This document shows, in pieces, positions 9,507-17,019 of a stretch of 64,000 nucleotides of DNA. The stretch lies in contig UCII01000021.1 in assembly GCA_900472485.1 (NCBI GenBank), positions 226,701 to 290,700 of the forward strand, given 5' to 3'. The stretch's first letter is position 1. Every line of letters begins with the position of its first letter. The notes beneath the pieces are model-generated. The model made no database searches and was not told where the DNA came from. It was given only the letters and a program-made list of their open reading frames with translations. The stretch is from Hyphomicrobiales bacterium. Lineage in GTDB: Bacteria > Pseudomonadota > Alphaproteobacteria > Rhizobiales > Rhizobiaceae. The translations under genes and the position numbers were made by a program.

Positions 9507-10061
9507 ATGCGGGCGGATGCGCAAAAAAATCGACAACGACTGATAGATGTAACGGTCGAACTGATTCTGAAAGTCGGCGGTGAACCCTCGCGTGACGCCA
9601 TAGCAGAGCGCGCCGGCGTCGGCATAGGAACCCTATACAGGCACTTTCCCGACCAGCAGTCACTTCTTCATGCCGTCGTCCGCTGCGTGTTGGAAAGAAG
9701 CATCAGTGCTGGAGAGGCATTGGTTGGAACCGCTCCTGACGAGGGCGATGTCCTGCGCCAATACATGCACATGGCGTTGGATAATGGGATTGGTGTGGTC
9801 AACATCATTCACCCCCTTTTGGAGACGCGAGACTGGCCCGATCTTCTCGCCCGAGCCGGCAGGCTCATGAAGTCTATCGTCAGCCGCGCCACCCAGGACG
9901 GCACGCTCCGCAGCGATCTCTCTGATCGCGATATCATATTCGCCTTGATCCGCTTTGCTCGACCACTCGCAGTTGGGTTGCCTTCGAGCGAGGAGCGCGC
10001 GCTCGCGCACAGGCATCTCGATTTTTACATTGATGGACTGCGCGCCCGGCAGCGCCGCTAA
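9507..10061 (+). CDS. TetR/AcrR family transcriptional regulator
   Basis: 184-aa repressor. The N-terminal helix-turn-helix is clear: RQRLIDVTVELILKVGG, then DAIAERAGVGIGTLYRHFPD at about residues 28-47. The C-terminal ligand domain is of the kind found in repressors of efflux or detoxification genes. It is divergent from the Rph-like enzyme, with a perfect inverted repeat between the two, so it probably controls that enzyme and itself. An upstream in-frame ATG at 9471 is followed by a stop codon, which fixes the start at 9507. The ribosome site is weak. Confidence 0.92.
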   Translation: MRADAQKNRQRLIDVTVELILKVGGEPSRDAIAERAGVGIGTLYRHFPDQQSLLHAVVRCVLERSISAGEALVGTAPDEGDVLRQYMHMALDNGIGVVNIIHPLLETRDWPDLLARAGRLMKSIVSRATQDGTLRSDLSDRDIIFALIRFARPLAVGLPSSEERALAHRHLDFYIDGLRARQRR

Positions 10062-10158
10062 ACGGTTTTGATGGCATTGGAGATCAGCCCGCCATCTTTG
10101 AATGATAGGCTAGGTCAATTGTGAGGGGCTGGCACCGATCTCTGCGAATGAACCCGGG

Positions 10159-10175
10159 CTGAATGATGCTTTCAG
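10159..10175. promoter_or_regulatory. Dyad CTGAA-N7-TTCAG upstream of the first curlin gene
   Basis: Perfect 5-bp inverted repeat, 73 bases before the first curlin gene. The half-site CTGAA recurs as CTGAAC copies before the second curlin gene, so both may bind one curli regulator. Confidence 0.4.
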
Positions 10176-10247
10176 CTTCTGTTCCGAAGGCGGCGTCTAA
10201 AAGAAAGACGTTCAACCGCGGTCTTATCCGCCTGAGGAGACACAGTC

Positions 10248-10685
10248 ATGATCCGCACGTCTTTCATTGCAACCGCACTCGTCGCTCTCGTCGGCCTCAC
10301 CGCTGCAGCCCCCGCCATGGCCAACGATGTGCGTATCGAACAATATGGCTGGTCGAACTCTGCCGGTGGTGCACAGGAAGGGTACGGAAACCGCATCAGA
10401 ACCTACCAGAACGGTGGCTACAACCGCATTGTCGGCCATCAATATGGTCGCCATAACCTTTCGGCTGTCGGCCAGGAAGGCAATGACAATTACGGCGCCA
10501 CCTATCAAAACGGTGACCGCAACATAGCCGGCATCGGCCAGTTTGGCTCCAACCACACGACCATCCTTACCCAGGACGGCAATGGCAACATCGCGGCTGG
10601 CGTCCAGGTCGGCCATGGCTGCAGCGCCAATGTCAGCCAGGGCGGCAACGGCAATGTCGCCGCCTTCGTCCAGGCCTGCCCGTAA
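10248..10685 (+). CDS. Curlin-repeat amyloid subunit (CsgA/CsgB-like)
   Basis: 145-aa secreted protein with a Sec signal peptide (MIRTSFIATALVALVGLTAAAPAMA, cleavage about residue 25). The mature part consists of repeats of the curlin type, with G/N/Q spaced as in GNRIRTYQNGGYN, GRHNLSAVGQEGND, GDRNIAGIGQFGSN and GNGNIAAGVQVGHG. In curli these repeats stack into an extracellular beta-solenoid amyloid. A GAGGAG site precedes the ATG. It is followed by csgH at a 64-base gap. Whether it is the major (CsgA) or the nucleator (CsgB) subunit cannot be decided. A mature protein with two cysteines (in HGCS and QACP) is unusual for a curli subunit. Confidence 0.87.
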   Translation: MIRTSFIATALVALVGLTAAAPAMANDVRIEQYGWSNSAGGAQEGYGNRIRTYQNGGYNRIVGHQYGRHNLSAVGQEGNDNYGATYQNGDRNIAGIGQFGSNHTTILTQDGNGNIAAGVQVGHGCSANVSQGGNGNVAAFVQACP

Positions 10686-10749
10686 GCAGCTGCGCGATAA
10701 CCTGAAAGAAGTCAGAAACGCAACCGCAGACCATTTGGGGAGATGACCC

Positions 10750-11148
10750 ATGCCAAATAGCATCAAACATCCGCGCCGTCTTATGACGATCCTCGCGCTG
10801 GTCCTGCTTCCCGTCGGCGCCGTTGCGGCCATGACGACTGCCAACCAATCTGACGATGCGGGGCTTTGCGAAATCAAAGCCACGCCTGGAGCAGGTATGG
10901 TGAGACTGGATGCGCTCGTCCACGCCGACAAGCACGTTGGCGGGGCTTACACGTTCCGTGTCGAGAAATCAGGAGATGGTGGAAGTTCCACGATCAACCA
11001 GAGTGGCGATTTTGATGCCATAGCGGGGCATGCGGCAATCCTCAGCTCCGTCTCGCTCGGCTCCAAAGGAGCCGCATACAAGGCAACATTGGATATTGTG
11101 ATCGGGGATAAGAGTTTCAGATGCACGAAGCAGGTCGGCGACGATTAA
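10750..11148 (+). CDS. csgH: CsgH-like curli assembly inhibitor
   Basis: 132-aa periplasmic protein with an N-terminal signal anchor (MTILALVLLPVGAVAAM, about residues 14-30). The mature part matches the CsgH family of alphaproteobacterial curli chaperones: it starts with CEIKATPGAGMVRLDALVHA, has an Ig-like beta pattern, and ends with a second cysteine in SFRCTKQ, which could pair with the first. Characterised CsgH holds curli subunits back from premature amyloid formation in the periplasm. It lies between two curlin genes, as expected. A GGGGAG ribosome site is 8 bases before the ATG. Confidence 0.85.
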   Translation: MPNSIKHPRRLMTILALVLLPVGAVAAMTTANQSDDAGLCEIKATPGAGMVRLDALVHADKHVGGAYTFRVEKSGDGGSSTINQSGDFDAIAGHAAILSSVSLGSKGAAYKATLDIVIGDKSFRCTKQVGDD

Positions 11149-11176
11149 TCGGTCTCCACACTCTGCAAATCCCTTT

Positions 11177-11210
11177 AAAAGGGCGCCGGTTTCTGGCGCC
11201 CTTTTGCTTT
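11177..11210 (+). terminator. Rho-independent terminator after csgH
   Basis: AAAAGGGCGCC at 11177-11187 pairs perfectly with 11195-11205 around a 7-base loop and is T-rich at its end. It closes the first curlin-csgH unit 28 bases after the csgH stop. Confidence 0.85.
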
Positions 11211-11329
11211 CGATCAGGTTTAGAGTAGTTCAGTTTTTCCACGGAGCCTCTGGACCCTCTATCTCTTTGGTTTCACGCAATTCCGGACGGGAAACCGCTG
11301 CGCATTTTTCCTGGAATTACCCTCGACGA

Positions 11330-11368
11330 CTGAACGACAACTGAACGGGCAATTTCGACTGGGTTCAG
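11330..11368. promoter_or_regulatory. CTGAAC repeat cluster upstream of the second curlin gene
   Basis: CTGAAC occurs directly repeated at 11330-11335 and 11341-11346, exactly 11 bases apart, and inverted as GTTCAG at 11363-11368. One-turn spacing is typical of dimeric or cooperative activator sites. The cluster ends 55 bases before the start codon. Confidence 0.45.
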
Positions 11369-11423
11369 CTTAAAAGTGCGAAAGTTGGTCATCGGCTAAA
11401 GCAGCCGGCCTATGGAGATCAGG

Positions 11424-11837
11424 ATGACCCGCAACGTGTTTAAAATCCTTACTGTCACTCTTCTTGTCGGGAGCCTGGGACAAGTCGCCTTGTCCGCGCC
11501 GGCCTATGCGGGCGGGCGGATCTCGTTCAACCTTGTGCCTGATAATGCCGAGGATGCAGATCTTTTCTCGACCGGATTGCGCGTCTATTCACTCTACCGC
11601 GGTCTGAAAGACGCCGACATTCGGCAGCTGGGCCGGGGCAACGCGGCTGGCATCGCCCAGACCGGCCGAGGCAATCTCGGCTTCATCCAGCAGCAGGGCA
11701 ATGGTCATTCCGCAACCTTGCGACAGAACGGCAACAACAATGCCTATGGCATTTTCCAGTATGGGCGAAACACGGAAACCGACGTGGTGCAGGATGGGGA
11801 TAATGGCAGTGGCGCTACTTTCAGCTATGGCTGGTAA
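11424..11837 (+). CDS. Second curlin-repeat protein (CsgA/CsgB-like)
   Basis: 137-aa secreted protein with a signal peptide (MTRNVFKILTVTLLVGSLGQ... ending near SAPAYA). An N-terminal non-repeat segment (GGRISFNLVPDNAEDADLFS) is followed by curlin repeats: DIRQLGRGNAAGIAQTGRGN, LGFIQQQGNGHSATLRQNGNNN, AYGIFQYGRNTETDVVQDGDNG. The start at 11424 is chosen over an ATG at 11412 because GGAG sits 6 bases before it. The leader segment before the repeats and the short repeat array suggest a nucleator-like role, but this is inference. It has its own upstream region with CTGAAC repeats and is separated from csgH by a terminator. Confidence 0.85.
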   Translation: MTRNVFKILTVTLLVGSLGQVALSAPAYAGGRISFNLVPDNAEDADLFSTGLRVYSLYRGLKDADIRQLGRGNAAGIAQTGRGNLGFIQQQGNGHSATLRQNGNNNAYGIFQYGRNTETDVVQDGDNGSGATFSYGW

Positions 11838-11991
11838 GGCAGTTCACGGCAGTTCCGAAGGCGACGCCAAGCGACAAAGGTTCGCGTATTTTGGCAGAGA
11901 AATAGCGCGGACGAATGGGGCGCGGAAAGATTTCCTTCCTCGATACGGACGTTCTTCGTTCGGATGGGCTTTATCGCGGCTTGGTACGATC

Positions 11992-12016
11992 GGAACCAGG
12001 GCTGCCGACGGGGGTT
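11992..12016 (+). promoter_or_regulatory. EcfG/RpoE2-type stress promoter (GGAAC-N17-GTT)
   Basis: GGAAC at 11992-11996 and GTT at 12014-12016, with the spacing of alphaproteobacterial general-stress sigma factor promoters. It lies 28 bases before the small gene at 12044. Confidence 0.75.
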
Positions 12017-12043
12017 ATATCCATAGCAAAAGGAGAAGCCCTC

Positions 12044-12193
12044 ATGATCCGCAAACTGAAATCGGGCGAATATCGTCTCTACTCACGCAAGCTCGATCCG
12101 AAGACACACAAGCGCAAGAATCTCGGGACATTCAAGACCCACGAGGCGGCCGAAAAGCATGAGCGCGAAGTGCAATACTTCAAGCACCACTAG
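12044..12193 (+). CDS. Small conserved basic protein, function unknown
   Basis: 49-aa basic protein: MIRKLKSGEYRLYSRKLDP, then KTHKRKNLGTFKTHEAAEKH and EREVQYFKHH. I recognise this as a small protein conserved in many proteobacteria but know of no function. Its N-terminal half resembles the short beta-hairpin of arm-type DNA-binding or AP2-like domains, which is only a suggestion. AGGAG at 12031-12035 supports this ATG over a longer reading from 11915. The stress-type promoter directly before it and the BON-domain gene after it suggest a general stress role. Confidence 0.75.
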   Translation: MIRKLKSGEYRLYSRKLDPKTHKRKNLGTFKTHEAAEKHEREVQYFKHH

Positions 12194-12276
12194 CGGATCG
12201 GCGAAGCCGGATAGGCACCCGAGAAGCAGAATCGGAGCTGATTGTGTTTCTTGAGCTAGAGCGAAGGAGATTGGTT

Positions 12277-12774
12277 ATGACACAGTTTCGAAAGAAGAAA
12301 GCGCTGTCGCGAGAAGAGGATTATCGCGACTATCAGGATCGCGATACCCGCGAAGGATGGCCATATTCCGACGAAAGTGCATTGGGTTCGACCGAACCGG
12401 AAAATCGAGAATACGGCACCACTCCAGCGAATTTTGACGAAGATACTCCCTCTGGCCTGATCGGAGACAACGCAGACGCGAACGGGCTTGAGGAAGACAC
12501 GGCCCACACGATGGGGCCATTGCCACCCAGCCGCATCGATAACGATGAACTGGAAGCGGCCATTACCGAACGATTCATCGAGAGCGAAGAAATCGATGCA
12601 GACAGCATCGAGGTTCATGCCGATGGCGGCATCGTAACATTGGAAGGCAGTGTCGAAACGCAGGCGGCTGCCGAACAGGCGGAAGCGCTCGGGCTGTCTA
12701 CGCCTGGTGTCGTCAAGGTTCGCAACAATCTGAAAACAACCGGTGTCGATTCCCATATTCCCCCCGATGCGTGA
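12277..12774 (+). CDS. BON-domain protein
   Basis: 165-aa hydrophilic, acidic protein without signal peptide or membrane segment. The first 90 residues are low-complexity and charged (SREEDYRDYQDRDTREGWPY). The C-terminal 70 residues form a BON domain: LEAAITERFIESEEIDADSI, then EVHADGGIVTLEGSVETQAA and a closing GVVKVRNNLKT. BON domains occur in osmotic-stress proteins such as OsmY and Kbp and are thought to bind phospholipids or small ligands. A GAAGGAG site 9 bases before the ATG at 12277 decides the start. It probably belongs with the small stress gene 83 bases upstream. Confidence 0.87.
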   Translation: MTQFRKKKALSREEDYRDYQDRDTREGWPYSDESALGSTEPENREYGTTPANFDEDTPSGLIGDNADANGLEEDTAHTMGPLPPSRIDNDELEAAITERFIESEEIDADSIEVHADGGIVTLEGSVETQAAAEQAEALGLSTPGVVKVRNNLKTTGVDSHIPPDA

Positions 12775-13020
12775 TACGCGGCCTCCATATGCCCTCGACG
12801 CTCCGAAGATTTTGTCCCTTGTAACATCGGGATTCGATACCCATTTATCGCCATGAGATATGCGGTTCCGCTCGCCCGTTGCATTGCAATGGCTGGTCCA
12901 GGCCTTAATCGCCCGACCCATTTGGCGGCCCGTTCTTTGCCCTCCGTCCGATGACGTGACGGGCGCTTCCGTCATCCATTGACATGAGCGCTGGCTTAAT
13001 GGCCGGCGCAGGAGATTTTG

Positions 13021-13176
13021 TTGAAAAAATCAAACACAGTCGACGCGCTCGCGGCGGTGAAACCGCGCGAATGCGATCAACCCATCAACCAGCTCCCCGA
13101 CAAGAACTGGAAACCCTATCCCTGTTTGCTCACCCGCGAGGAGCTTCGGAAGCTGATCGCCGAACAACTCGGCTGA
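13021..13176 (+). CDS. Small protein with TTG start, unknown function, upstream of rpsU
   Basis: A 51-codon frame starting at TTG 13021, six bases after GGAG at 13011-13014. It encodes LKKSNTVDALAAVKPRECDQ, then PINQLPDKNWKPYPCLLTRE and ELRKLIAEQLG. Codon use is like that of the neighbours, and the ribosome site and compact size favour a real gene. Two cysteines 21 residues apart and a PDKNWKPYPCLL core are visible. I do not recognise the family with certainty. It ends 37 bases before the S21 gene and may be cotranscribed with it. Confidence 0.6.
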   Translation: MKKSNTVDALAAVKPRECDQPINQLPDKNWKPYPCLLTREELRKLIAEQLG

Positions 13177-13212
13177 CGCTTGCAATTCATCACCAATAAT
13201 GAGGAGAACAAA

Positions 13213-13416
13213 ATGCAGGTTCTGGTAAGAGACAACAATGTCGAACAAGCAATCCGAGTTCTGAAACGAAAGATGCAACGCGAAGGCCTGTTTCGTGAAA
13301 TGAAGGAACGACGGGCCTACGAAAAACCGTCCCAACGGCGTATCCGGGAAAAGGCGCAGGCCATCAGCAGACATCGCAAAGCCGTGCGGAAAAGAATGAA
13401 GCGCGATGGTGGCTGA
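13213..13416 (+). CDS. rpsU: 30S ribosomal protein S21
   Basis: 67-aa basic ribosomal protein. MQVLVRDNNVEQAIRVLKRK, then MQREGLFREMKERRAYEKPS and an Arg/Lys-rich tail, match S21 along its full length. S21 helps the 30S subunit recognise initiation regions. Rhizobia usually carry several rpsU copies, and one placed among stress genes is probably an accessory paralogue. The start at 13213 is preferred over an upstream ATG because of GAGGAG 8 bases before it and homology. Confidence 0.93.
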   Translation: MQVLVRDNNVEQAIRVLKRKMQREGLFREMKERRAYEKPSQRRIREKAQAISRHRKAVRKRMKRDGG

Positions 13417-13599
13417 TTAAGTCAGCCACATCCGACTTGAAACCGAATGAACACATCATGATGCACGCAAATTGACTTTGGTGAGGGCGGCTTTGCTATG
13501 ATGAGCGAGACTTATGCTGGCGCTTCAACGCGCCTCTCAATCCGCCGATATGGCACGGAACATGGTTAGGCACCGTTTTTCGACGGTGTTGGGAACGGG

Positions 13600-14943
13600 T
13601 CATGGCGCTGCCGAGGTAACGCGCCAAACCGTGTTGCCTACGTCATCGGCAATCAGCAGAGCGCCAAGCTTGTCGACTGCCAAACCTACCGGCCGTCCCC
13701 TCGCCTCGTTGTCGCCATTTAAAAAGCCGGTCACAATGTCCTGCGGAAGACCTTTGGGCCGGCCGTCTGCGAATGGGACGAAGACCACCTTGTAACCGTT
13801 GAATTGGTGCCGATTCCAGCTCCCATGCTCACCGACGAAGGCCCCTCCACGATACGCTTCCGGCAAATTGGTGCCGGTATAGAAGACCATCCCTAAGGGC
13901 GCGACATGCGAACTCAGCGCGTAATCCGGAACGATTGCCTTCGCTACCAGGTCTGGTCTCTGCGGCATGACCCTGGGATCGATGTTCTTGCCAAAATAGC
14001 TGTATGGCCAACCATAGAAGCCACCCTCCTTCACGGAAGTCATATAGTCCGGCACGAGATTGGGACCGAGTTCGTCGCGCTCATTGACGACTGCCCAGAG
14101 GGCGTGCGTTTGCGGCTCCCAGGAAAGACCATTCGGATTTCTCAACCCATCCGCGAAAATGCGATGGCGGCCCGTTCCCCTATCGACCTCCCAGATGGAG
14201 GCGCGATCCATTTCAGCCTGTATGCCGTTTTCCGTGATATTGCTGTTCGACCCGACACCGACATAAAGCAGCGTCCCATCGGGGCTCGCCACCAGACTCT
14301 TGGTCCAATGGTGATCGATGGGTCCGCCTGGCAAATCGGTAAGTTTCGTTCCCGGATCGGGGATGCTCGTCTCGCCCGTCTTGTATGGGTAACGCATGAT
14401 CTTGTCCGTCTCCGCGACATAAAGGTCGCTACCGACAAGAGCGACACCGAAAGGGGAGTCGAGATGATCGAGAAAAACGCTCTTCGTTTCCGCAACCCCA
14501 TCCCCGTCGGCATCACGCAACAAGGTTATACGGTTGCTTCCTTCATTGTTGCCGGCAGATGTCGCCATCGACTCGATCCAGCCCATGATCAGGTCCTTGG
14601 GCCGCTTGATCGATGCCGCAGGCGGCGCAACAGATTCCACAGCAAGAACATCGCCATTCGGTAGCACATAAACTGAGCGCGGGTGTTTCAATCCCGTTGC
14701 GAGCGCCTTGATTTGCAACCCGTCCGGAACCTTCGGCTTATCGCCGTTCTGCCAGCCGATCACTTTGGCGACATGCATCGGCGGGATGAGATATTGCGTC
14801 TGGGCCGGCAATGTCGGGTTTGGTCCGACCTGATCCTTCGGATCCTGTTCGTTCTGATTGCAGCCGGAGAGAATGAGGGCCGTGCCGCAGATAAGTGCGG
14901 TAAAGGAGGACGGCACAGTCGACTTACCTATCGTGCTCTTCAT
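13600..14943 (-). CDS. Sorbosone/PQQ-type glucose dehydrogenase-like lipoprotein
   Basis: 447-aa exported lipoprotein with the lipobox LSGC at about residues 25-28 after a hydrophobic signal. The rest is a six-bladed beta-propeller of the L-sorbosone/soluble glucose dehydrogenase family. Typical segments are LKHPRSVYVLPNGDVLAVES, HHWTKSLVASPDGTLLYVGV, ADGLRNPNGLSWEPQTHALW, GFYGWPYSYFGKN and GGAFVGEHGSWNR. Family members oxidise sugars in the periplasm using PQQ, but many homologues have no demonstrated activity. It overlaps the upstream DUF2231 gene by 4 bases (ATGA), so both are cotranscribed from a stress-type promoter. Confidence 0.87.
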   Translation of the reverse strand: MKSTIGKSTVPSSFTALICGTALILSGCNQNEQDPKDQVGPNPTLPAQTQYLIPPMHVAKVIGWQNGDKPKVPDGLQIKALATGLKHPRSVYVLPNGDVLAVESVAPPAASIKRPKDLIMGWIESMATSAGNNEGSNRITLLRDADGDGVAETKSVFLDHLDSPFGVALVGSDLYVAETDKIMRYPYKTGETSIPDPGTKLTDLPGGPIDHHWTKSLVASPDGTLLYVGVGSNSNITENGIQAEMDRASIWEVDRGTGRHRIFADGLRNPNGLSWEPQTHALWAVVNERDELGPNLVPDYMTSVKEGGFYGWPYSYFGKNIDPRVMPQRPDLVAKAIVPDYALSSHVAPLGMVFYTGTNLPEAYRGGAFVGEHGSWNRHQFNGYKVVFVPFADGRPKGLPQDIVTGFLNGDNEARGRPVGLAVDKLGALLIADDVGNTVWRVTSAAP

Positions 14944-15389
14944 CTCTCGGCTCCCGGCCCTCTGCGATAGATCAATGCTCGCCTTATCCAGCCGCTAAAA
15001 AGGACGAGAACGACCACCACGGATGAAAGAATAAGGCCGGTCGGAACGACTGAAGTCCACGCATCACGGCTATGGACCAGCGCGTTGAAGAACGACAAGA
15101 CGAAGATAAGAGCGTTACAGATCGAATATAGCCAGACCGGTCCGCGCATCGAGGAAAGGCGTCTGCCAAGTGCATCGACTATCATGGCAATGACAGCAAG
15201 CAAGCCGAATAACAAGCCAACCGTAAGCAGCCATGCAGATGCATCCGCCCACATCATTTCAGCGGTTCCCCAATAGGCCACATCCGTCGCCAATGTGCCA
15301 AGGAAGCAAACCATCGGGATTGGAATGATGAGCGAGTGAAGAGGGCGGGGCGGAAGAGGGTGCGCAGCGTGAAGGTCTTGAGCGACCAT
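14940..15389 (-). CDS. DUF2231 family membrane protein
   Basis: 149-aa integral membrane protein with four hydrophobic segments (LIIPIPMVCFLGTLATDVAY, ASAWLLTVGLLFGLLAVIAM, WLYSICNALIFVLSFFNALV, VVPTGLILSSVVVVLVLFSG). The start motif LPPRPLHSLIIPIP is the DUF2231 signature, where the histidine is conserved. The ATG at 15389 is preceded by GGAG and is preferred over an upstream extension that shows no domain. DUF2231 proteins often sit next to sorbosone-dehydrogenase-like genes, as here. They may form a membrane redox partner, which is inference. Confidence 0.87.
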   Translation of the reverse strand: MVAQDLHAAHPLPPRPLHSLIIPIPMVCFLGTLATDVAYWGTAEMMWADASAWLLTVGLLFGLLAVIAMIVDALGRRLSSMRGPVWLYSICNALIFVLSFFNALVHSRDAWTSVVPTGLILSSVVVVLVLFSGWIRRALIYRRGPGAER

Positions 15390-15424
15390 GGCGGTGTCTC
15401 CAATATTCCTGAGAGCACCGGCCA

Positions 15425-15449
15425 AACATTTATCGATTTGTTTTGTTCC
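15425..15449 (-). promoter_or_regulatory. EcfG/RpoE2-type stress promoter (GGAAC-N17-GTT)
   Basis: On the minus strand GGAAC is at 15449-15445 and GTT at 15427-15425. It lies 36 bases upstream of the DUF2231/sorbosone dehydrogenase operon. Confidence 0.75.
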
Positions 15450-15523
15450 AGGCAAACATTTGGGACCTTGAGGACTGCTTCGGGCTTTCCGCTCGGCTTT
15501 TCGACACGAGCGGAAATTCAGCC

Positions 15524-15730
15524 TCAACTTGCCGCGTGGCCACCTTTCCGCTTGGGATCATGGCTATGATGGCGATCTCGTTCGCCGCCGCCGCCGGAAA
15601 CCTTGCTGCGGTCCCGCTTATCGGGCTCGGCCGGCGGCTTTGGAATGTTCAAGGGCGCCTTGGCATTTTCATGGGATGCTCCCGGGCCGCCTTGGCGAAT
15701 ACTAGCCGGTGTTTTGGTCGATGTGGACAT
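15524..15730 (-). CDS. Small hydrophilic protein, unknown function
   Basis: 68-aa protein beginning MSTSTKTPASIRQGGPGASH and continuing through a Pro/Lys/Asp-rich stretch (PKPPAEPDKRDRSK) to a GGGGERDRHHSHDPKRKGGH tail. It has no hydrophobic segment and is probably disordered. GGAGG 5 bases before the ATG at 15730 favours a real gene. It follows the minus-strand gene at 15741-15926 by 10 bases and is probably cotranscribed with it. No family is recognised. Confidence 0.6.
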   Translation of the reverse strand: MSTSTKTPASIRQGGPGASHENAKAPLNIPKPPAEPDKRDRSKVSGGGGERDRHHSHDPKRKGGHAAS

Positions 15731-15740
15731 TGGCACCTCC

Positions 15741-15926
15741 CTATCGATCCTGTTGATGCCCCTGGTGACTGGTATTGATCCTGCTATTTCCCTGCTGGCC
15801 TTTCTTGTCTGGATCTACCGTCATGTCAGGCTTATGGGGATCGGATATCGATGGTTTGGCGTGGTCACCAACACCTTTGTCGCTTCGATTTTCCTCAGGA
15901 ACCGGTGGTGGTTTGCTGCTCATCAT
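15741..15926 (-). CDS. Small hydrophilic rhizobial protein
   Basis: 61-aa polar protein: MMSSKPPPVPEENRSDKGVG through DPDKKGQQGNSRINTSHQGHQQDR. The C-terminal GQQGN...INT..QG.QQDR pattern is one I recall from small conserved proteins of rhizobia of unknown function. AGGAG sits just before two consecutive ATG codons; the second, at 15923, has the better spacing. It is the first gene of a two-gene unit behind a stress-type promoter at 16003-16027. Confidence 0.7.
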   Translation of the reverse strand: MMSSKPPPVPEENRSDKGVGDHAKPSISDPHKPDMTVDPDKKGQQGNSRINTSHQGHQQDR

Positions 15927-16002
15927 CTTCTCCTGTCATTGCTTTGCCAGAAGCTGCGGGCGATTTATCTCGCGGCCGTTCCGACGTTGGCCGCCTGGAT
16001 CC

Positions 16003-16027
16003 AACCAACTTCAGCCCAGAATGTTCC
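16003..16027 (-). promoter_or_regulatory. EcfG/RpoE2-type stress promoter (GGAAC-N17-GTT)
   Basis: On the minus strand GGAAC is at 16027-16023 and GTT at 16005-16003. It lies 77 bases before the small-protein pair. Confidence 0.7.
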
Positions 16028-16072
16028 GCGAATGAGCGCCGTTCGCTGACATCCCGCGCAAATGCGCTGAAG

Positions 16073-16927
16073 TCAAAGGAGAGGCTTGCCCCCGGTAACC
16101 GCGACGGTCGTGCCGGAAACATAGCTGGAGAGCGGATCGGCAAGCATGACATAAGCCGTTGCCAGCTCAGCCGGTTGACCCGGACGCTTCATCGGCACTT
16201 GCTTTCCAAAATTCTCGACCGCTTCCGACGCCATCGTCGAAGGGATCAATGGCGTCCAAATGGGTCCGGGCGCGACGGCATTGGCGCGAATGCCTTTTTC
16301 CGCGAGCAATTGCGCCAGCCCTGCGGTAAAATTCTGGATAGCCCCTTTGGTGGTGGCGTAGGCAAGCAATGTCGGGTTTGGAGTATCCGAGTTGATGGAC
16401 GCCGTATTGATGATGGCGCTACCCGGCTTCATGTGCGGTACGGCCGCTTTGGTCAGATAGAACATGGCATGGATATTGACCTTGAAGGTCAATTCCCATT
16501 CCTCGTCAGTAATATCGCCGATATCTTGAAAGCTCGCCTGATGCGCAGCATTGTTGACAAGAATATCGATCCCTCCGAGTTCGGCGACGGCCTTGTCGAT
16601 GATATCGCGACAATGTTTGGGATCCTGAATATCGCCGGCCATCAATACCGCTTTGCGGCCGGCCTCCTCAACCCATTTTCTGGTTTCGTAAGCATCGTCA
16701 TCTTCGCTCAGATAGGCGATCAGAACATCGGCGCCCTCGCGGGCAAAGGCGATTGCGACAGCGCGGCCAATGCCGCTGTCGCCGCCGGTGATGACAGCCT
16801 TTTTGCCATTAAGCTTTCCCGATCCGCGATAGGTCGCCTCCCCATGATCGGGCGCGGGATGCATGGCAGCGGTATAGCCGGGCATGGGCTGTTGCTGCGG
16901 CGAAAATGGCGGTTGTGGATGTGTCAT
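16073..16927 (-). CDS. SDR family oxidoreductase, YghA-like
   Basis: 284-aa NAD(P)-dependent short-chain dehydrogenase with the N-terminal extension (about 40 residues, PQPPFSPQQQPMPGY) typical of the YghA/stress SDR subgroup. The nucleotide-binding site is TGGDSGIGRAVAIAFAREGA. NNAAHQ, the catalytic serine region IINTASINSD and YATTK (catalytic Tyr and Lys) are all present. The substrate is unknown; relatives are general-stress dehydrogenases. A stress-type promoter lies 36 bases upstream. Confidence 0.92.
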   Translation of the reverse strand: MTHPQPPFSPQQQPMPGYTAAMHPAPDHGEATYRGSGKLNGKKAVITGGDSGIGRAVAIAFAREGADVLIAYLSEDDDAYETRKWVEEAGRKAVLMAGDIQDPKHCRDIIDKAVAELGGIDILVNNAAHQASFQDIGDITDEEWELTFKVNIHAMFYLTKAAVPHMKPGSAIINTASINSDTPNPTLLAYATTKGAIQNFTAGLAQLLAEKGIRANAVAPGPIWTPLIPSTMASEAVENFGKQVPMKRPGQPAELATAYVMLADPLSSYVSGTTVAVTGGKPLL

Positions 16928-16962
16928 GATGTTCTTCCGGTAATGATTGCATTGTCACTCCA

Positions 16963-16987
16963 AACCTCCTCACTCGCTTTCGGTTCC
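16963..16987 (-). promoter_or_regulatory. EcfG/RpoE2-type stress promoter (GGAAC-N17-GTT)
   Basis: On the minus strand GGAAC is at 16987-16983 and GTT at 16965-16963, directly upstream of the YghA-like gene. Confidence 0.75.
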
Positions 16988-17019
16988 ATCGACGGCACAT
17001 TATCTGCGGGATGCGTCCA

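Noticed and set aside
13498..13569. 23-codon open frame beginning ATGATGAGCGAG
   Set aside because: Too short, no ribosome site, no recognisable sequence.
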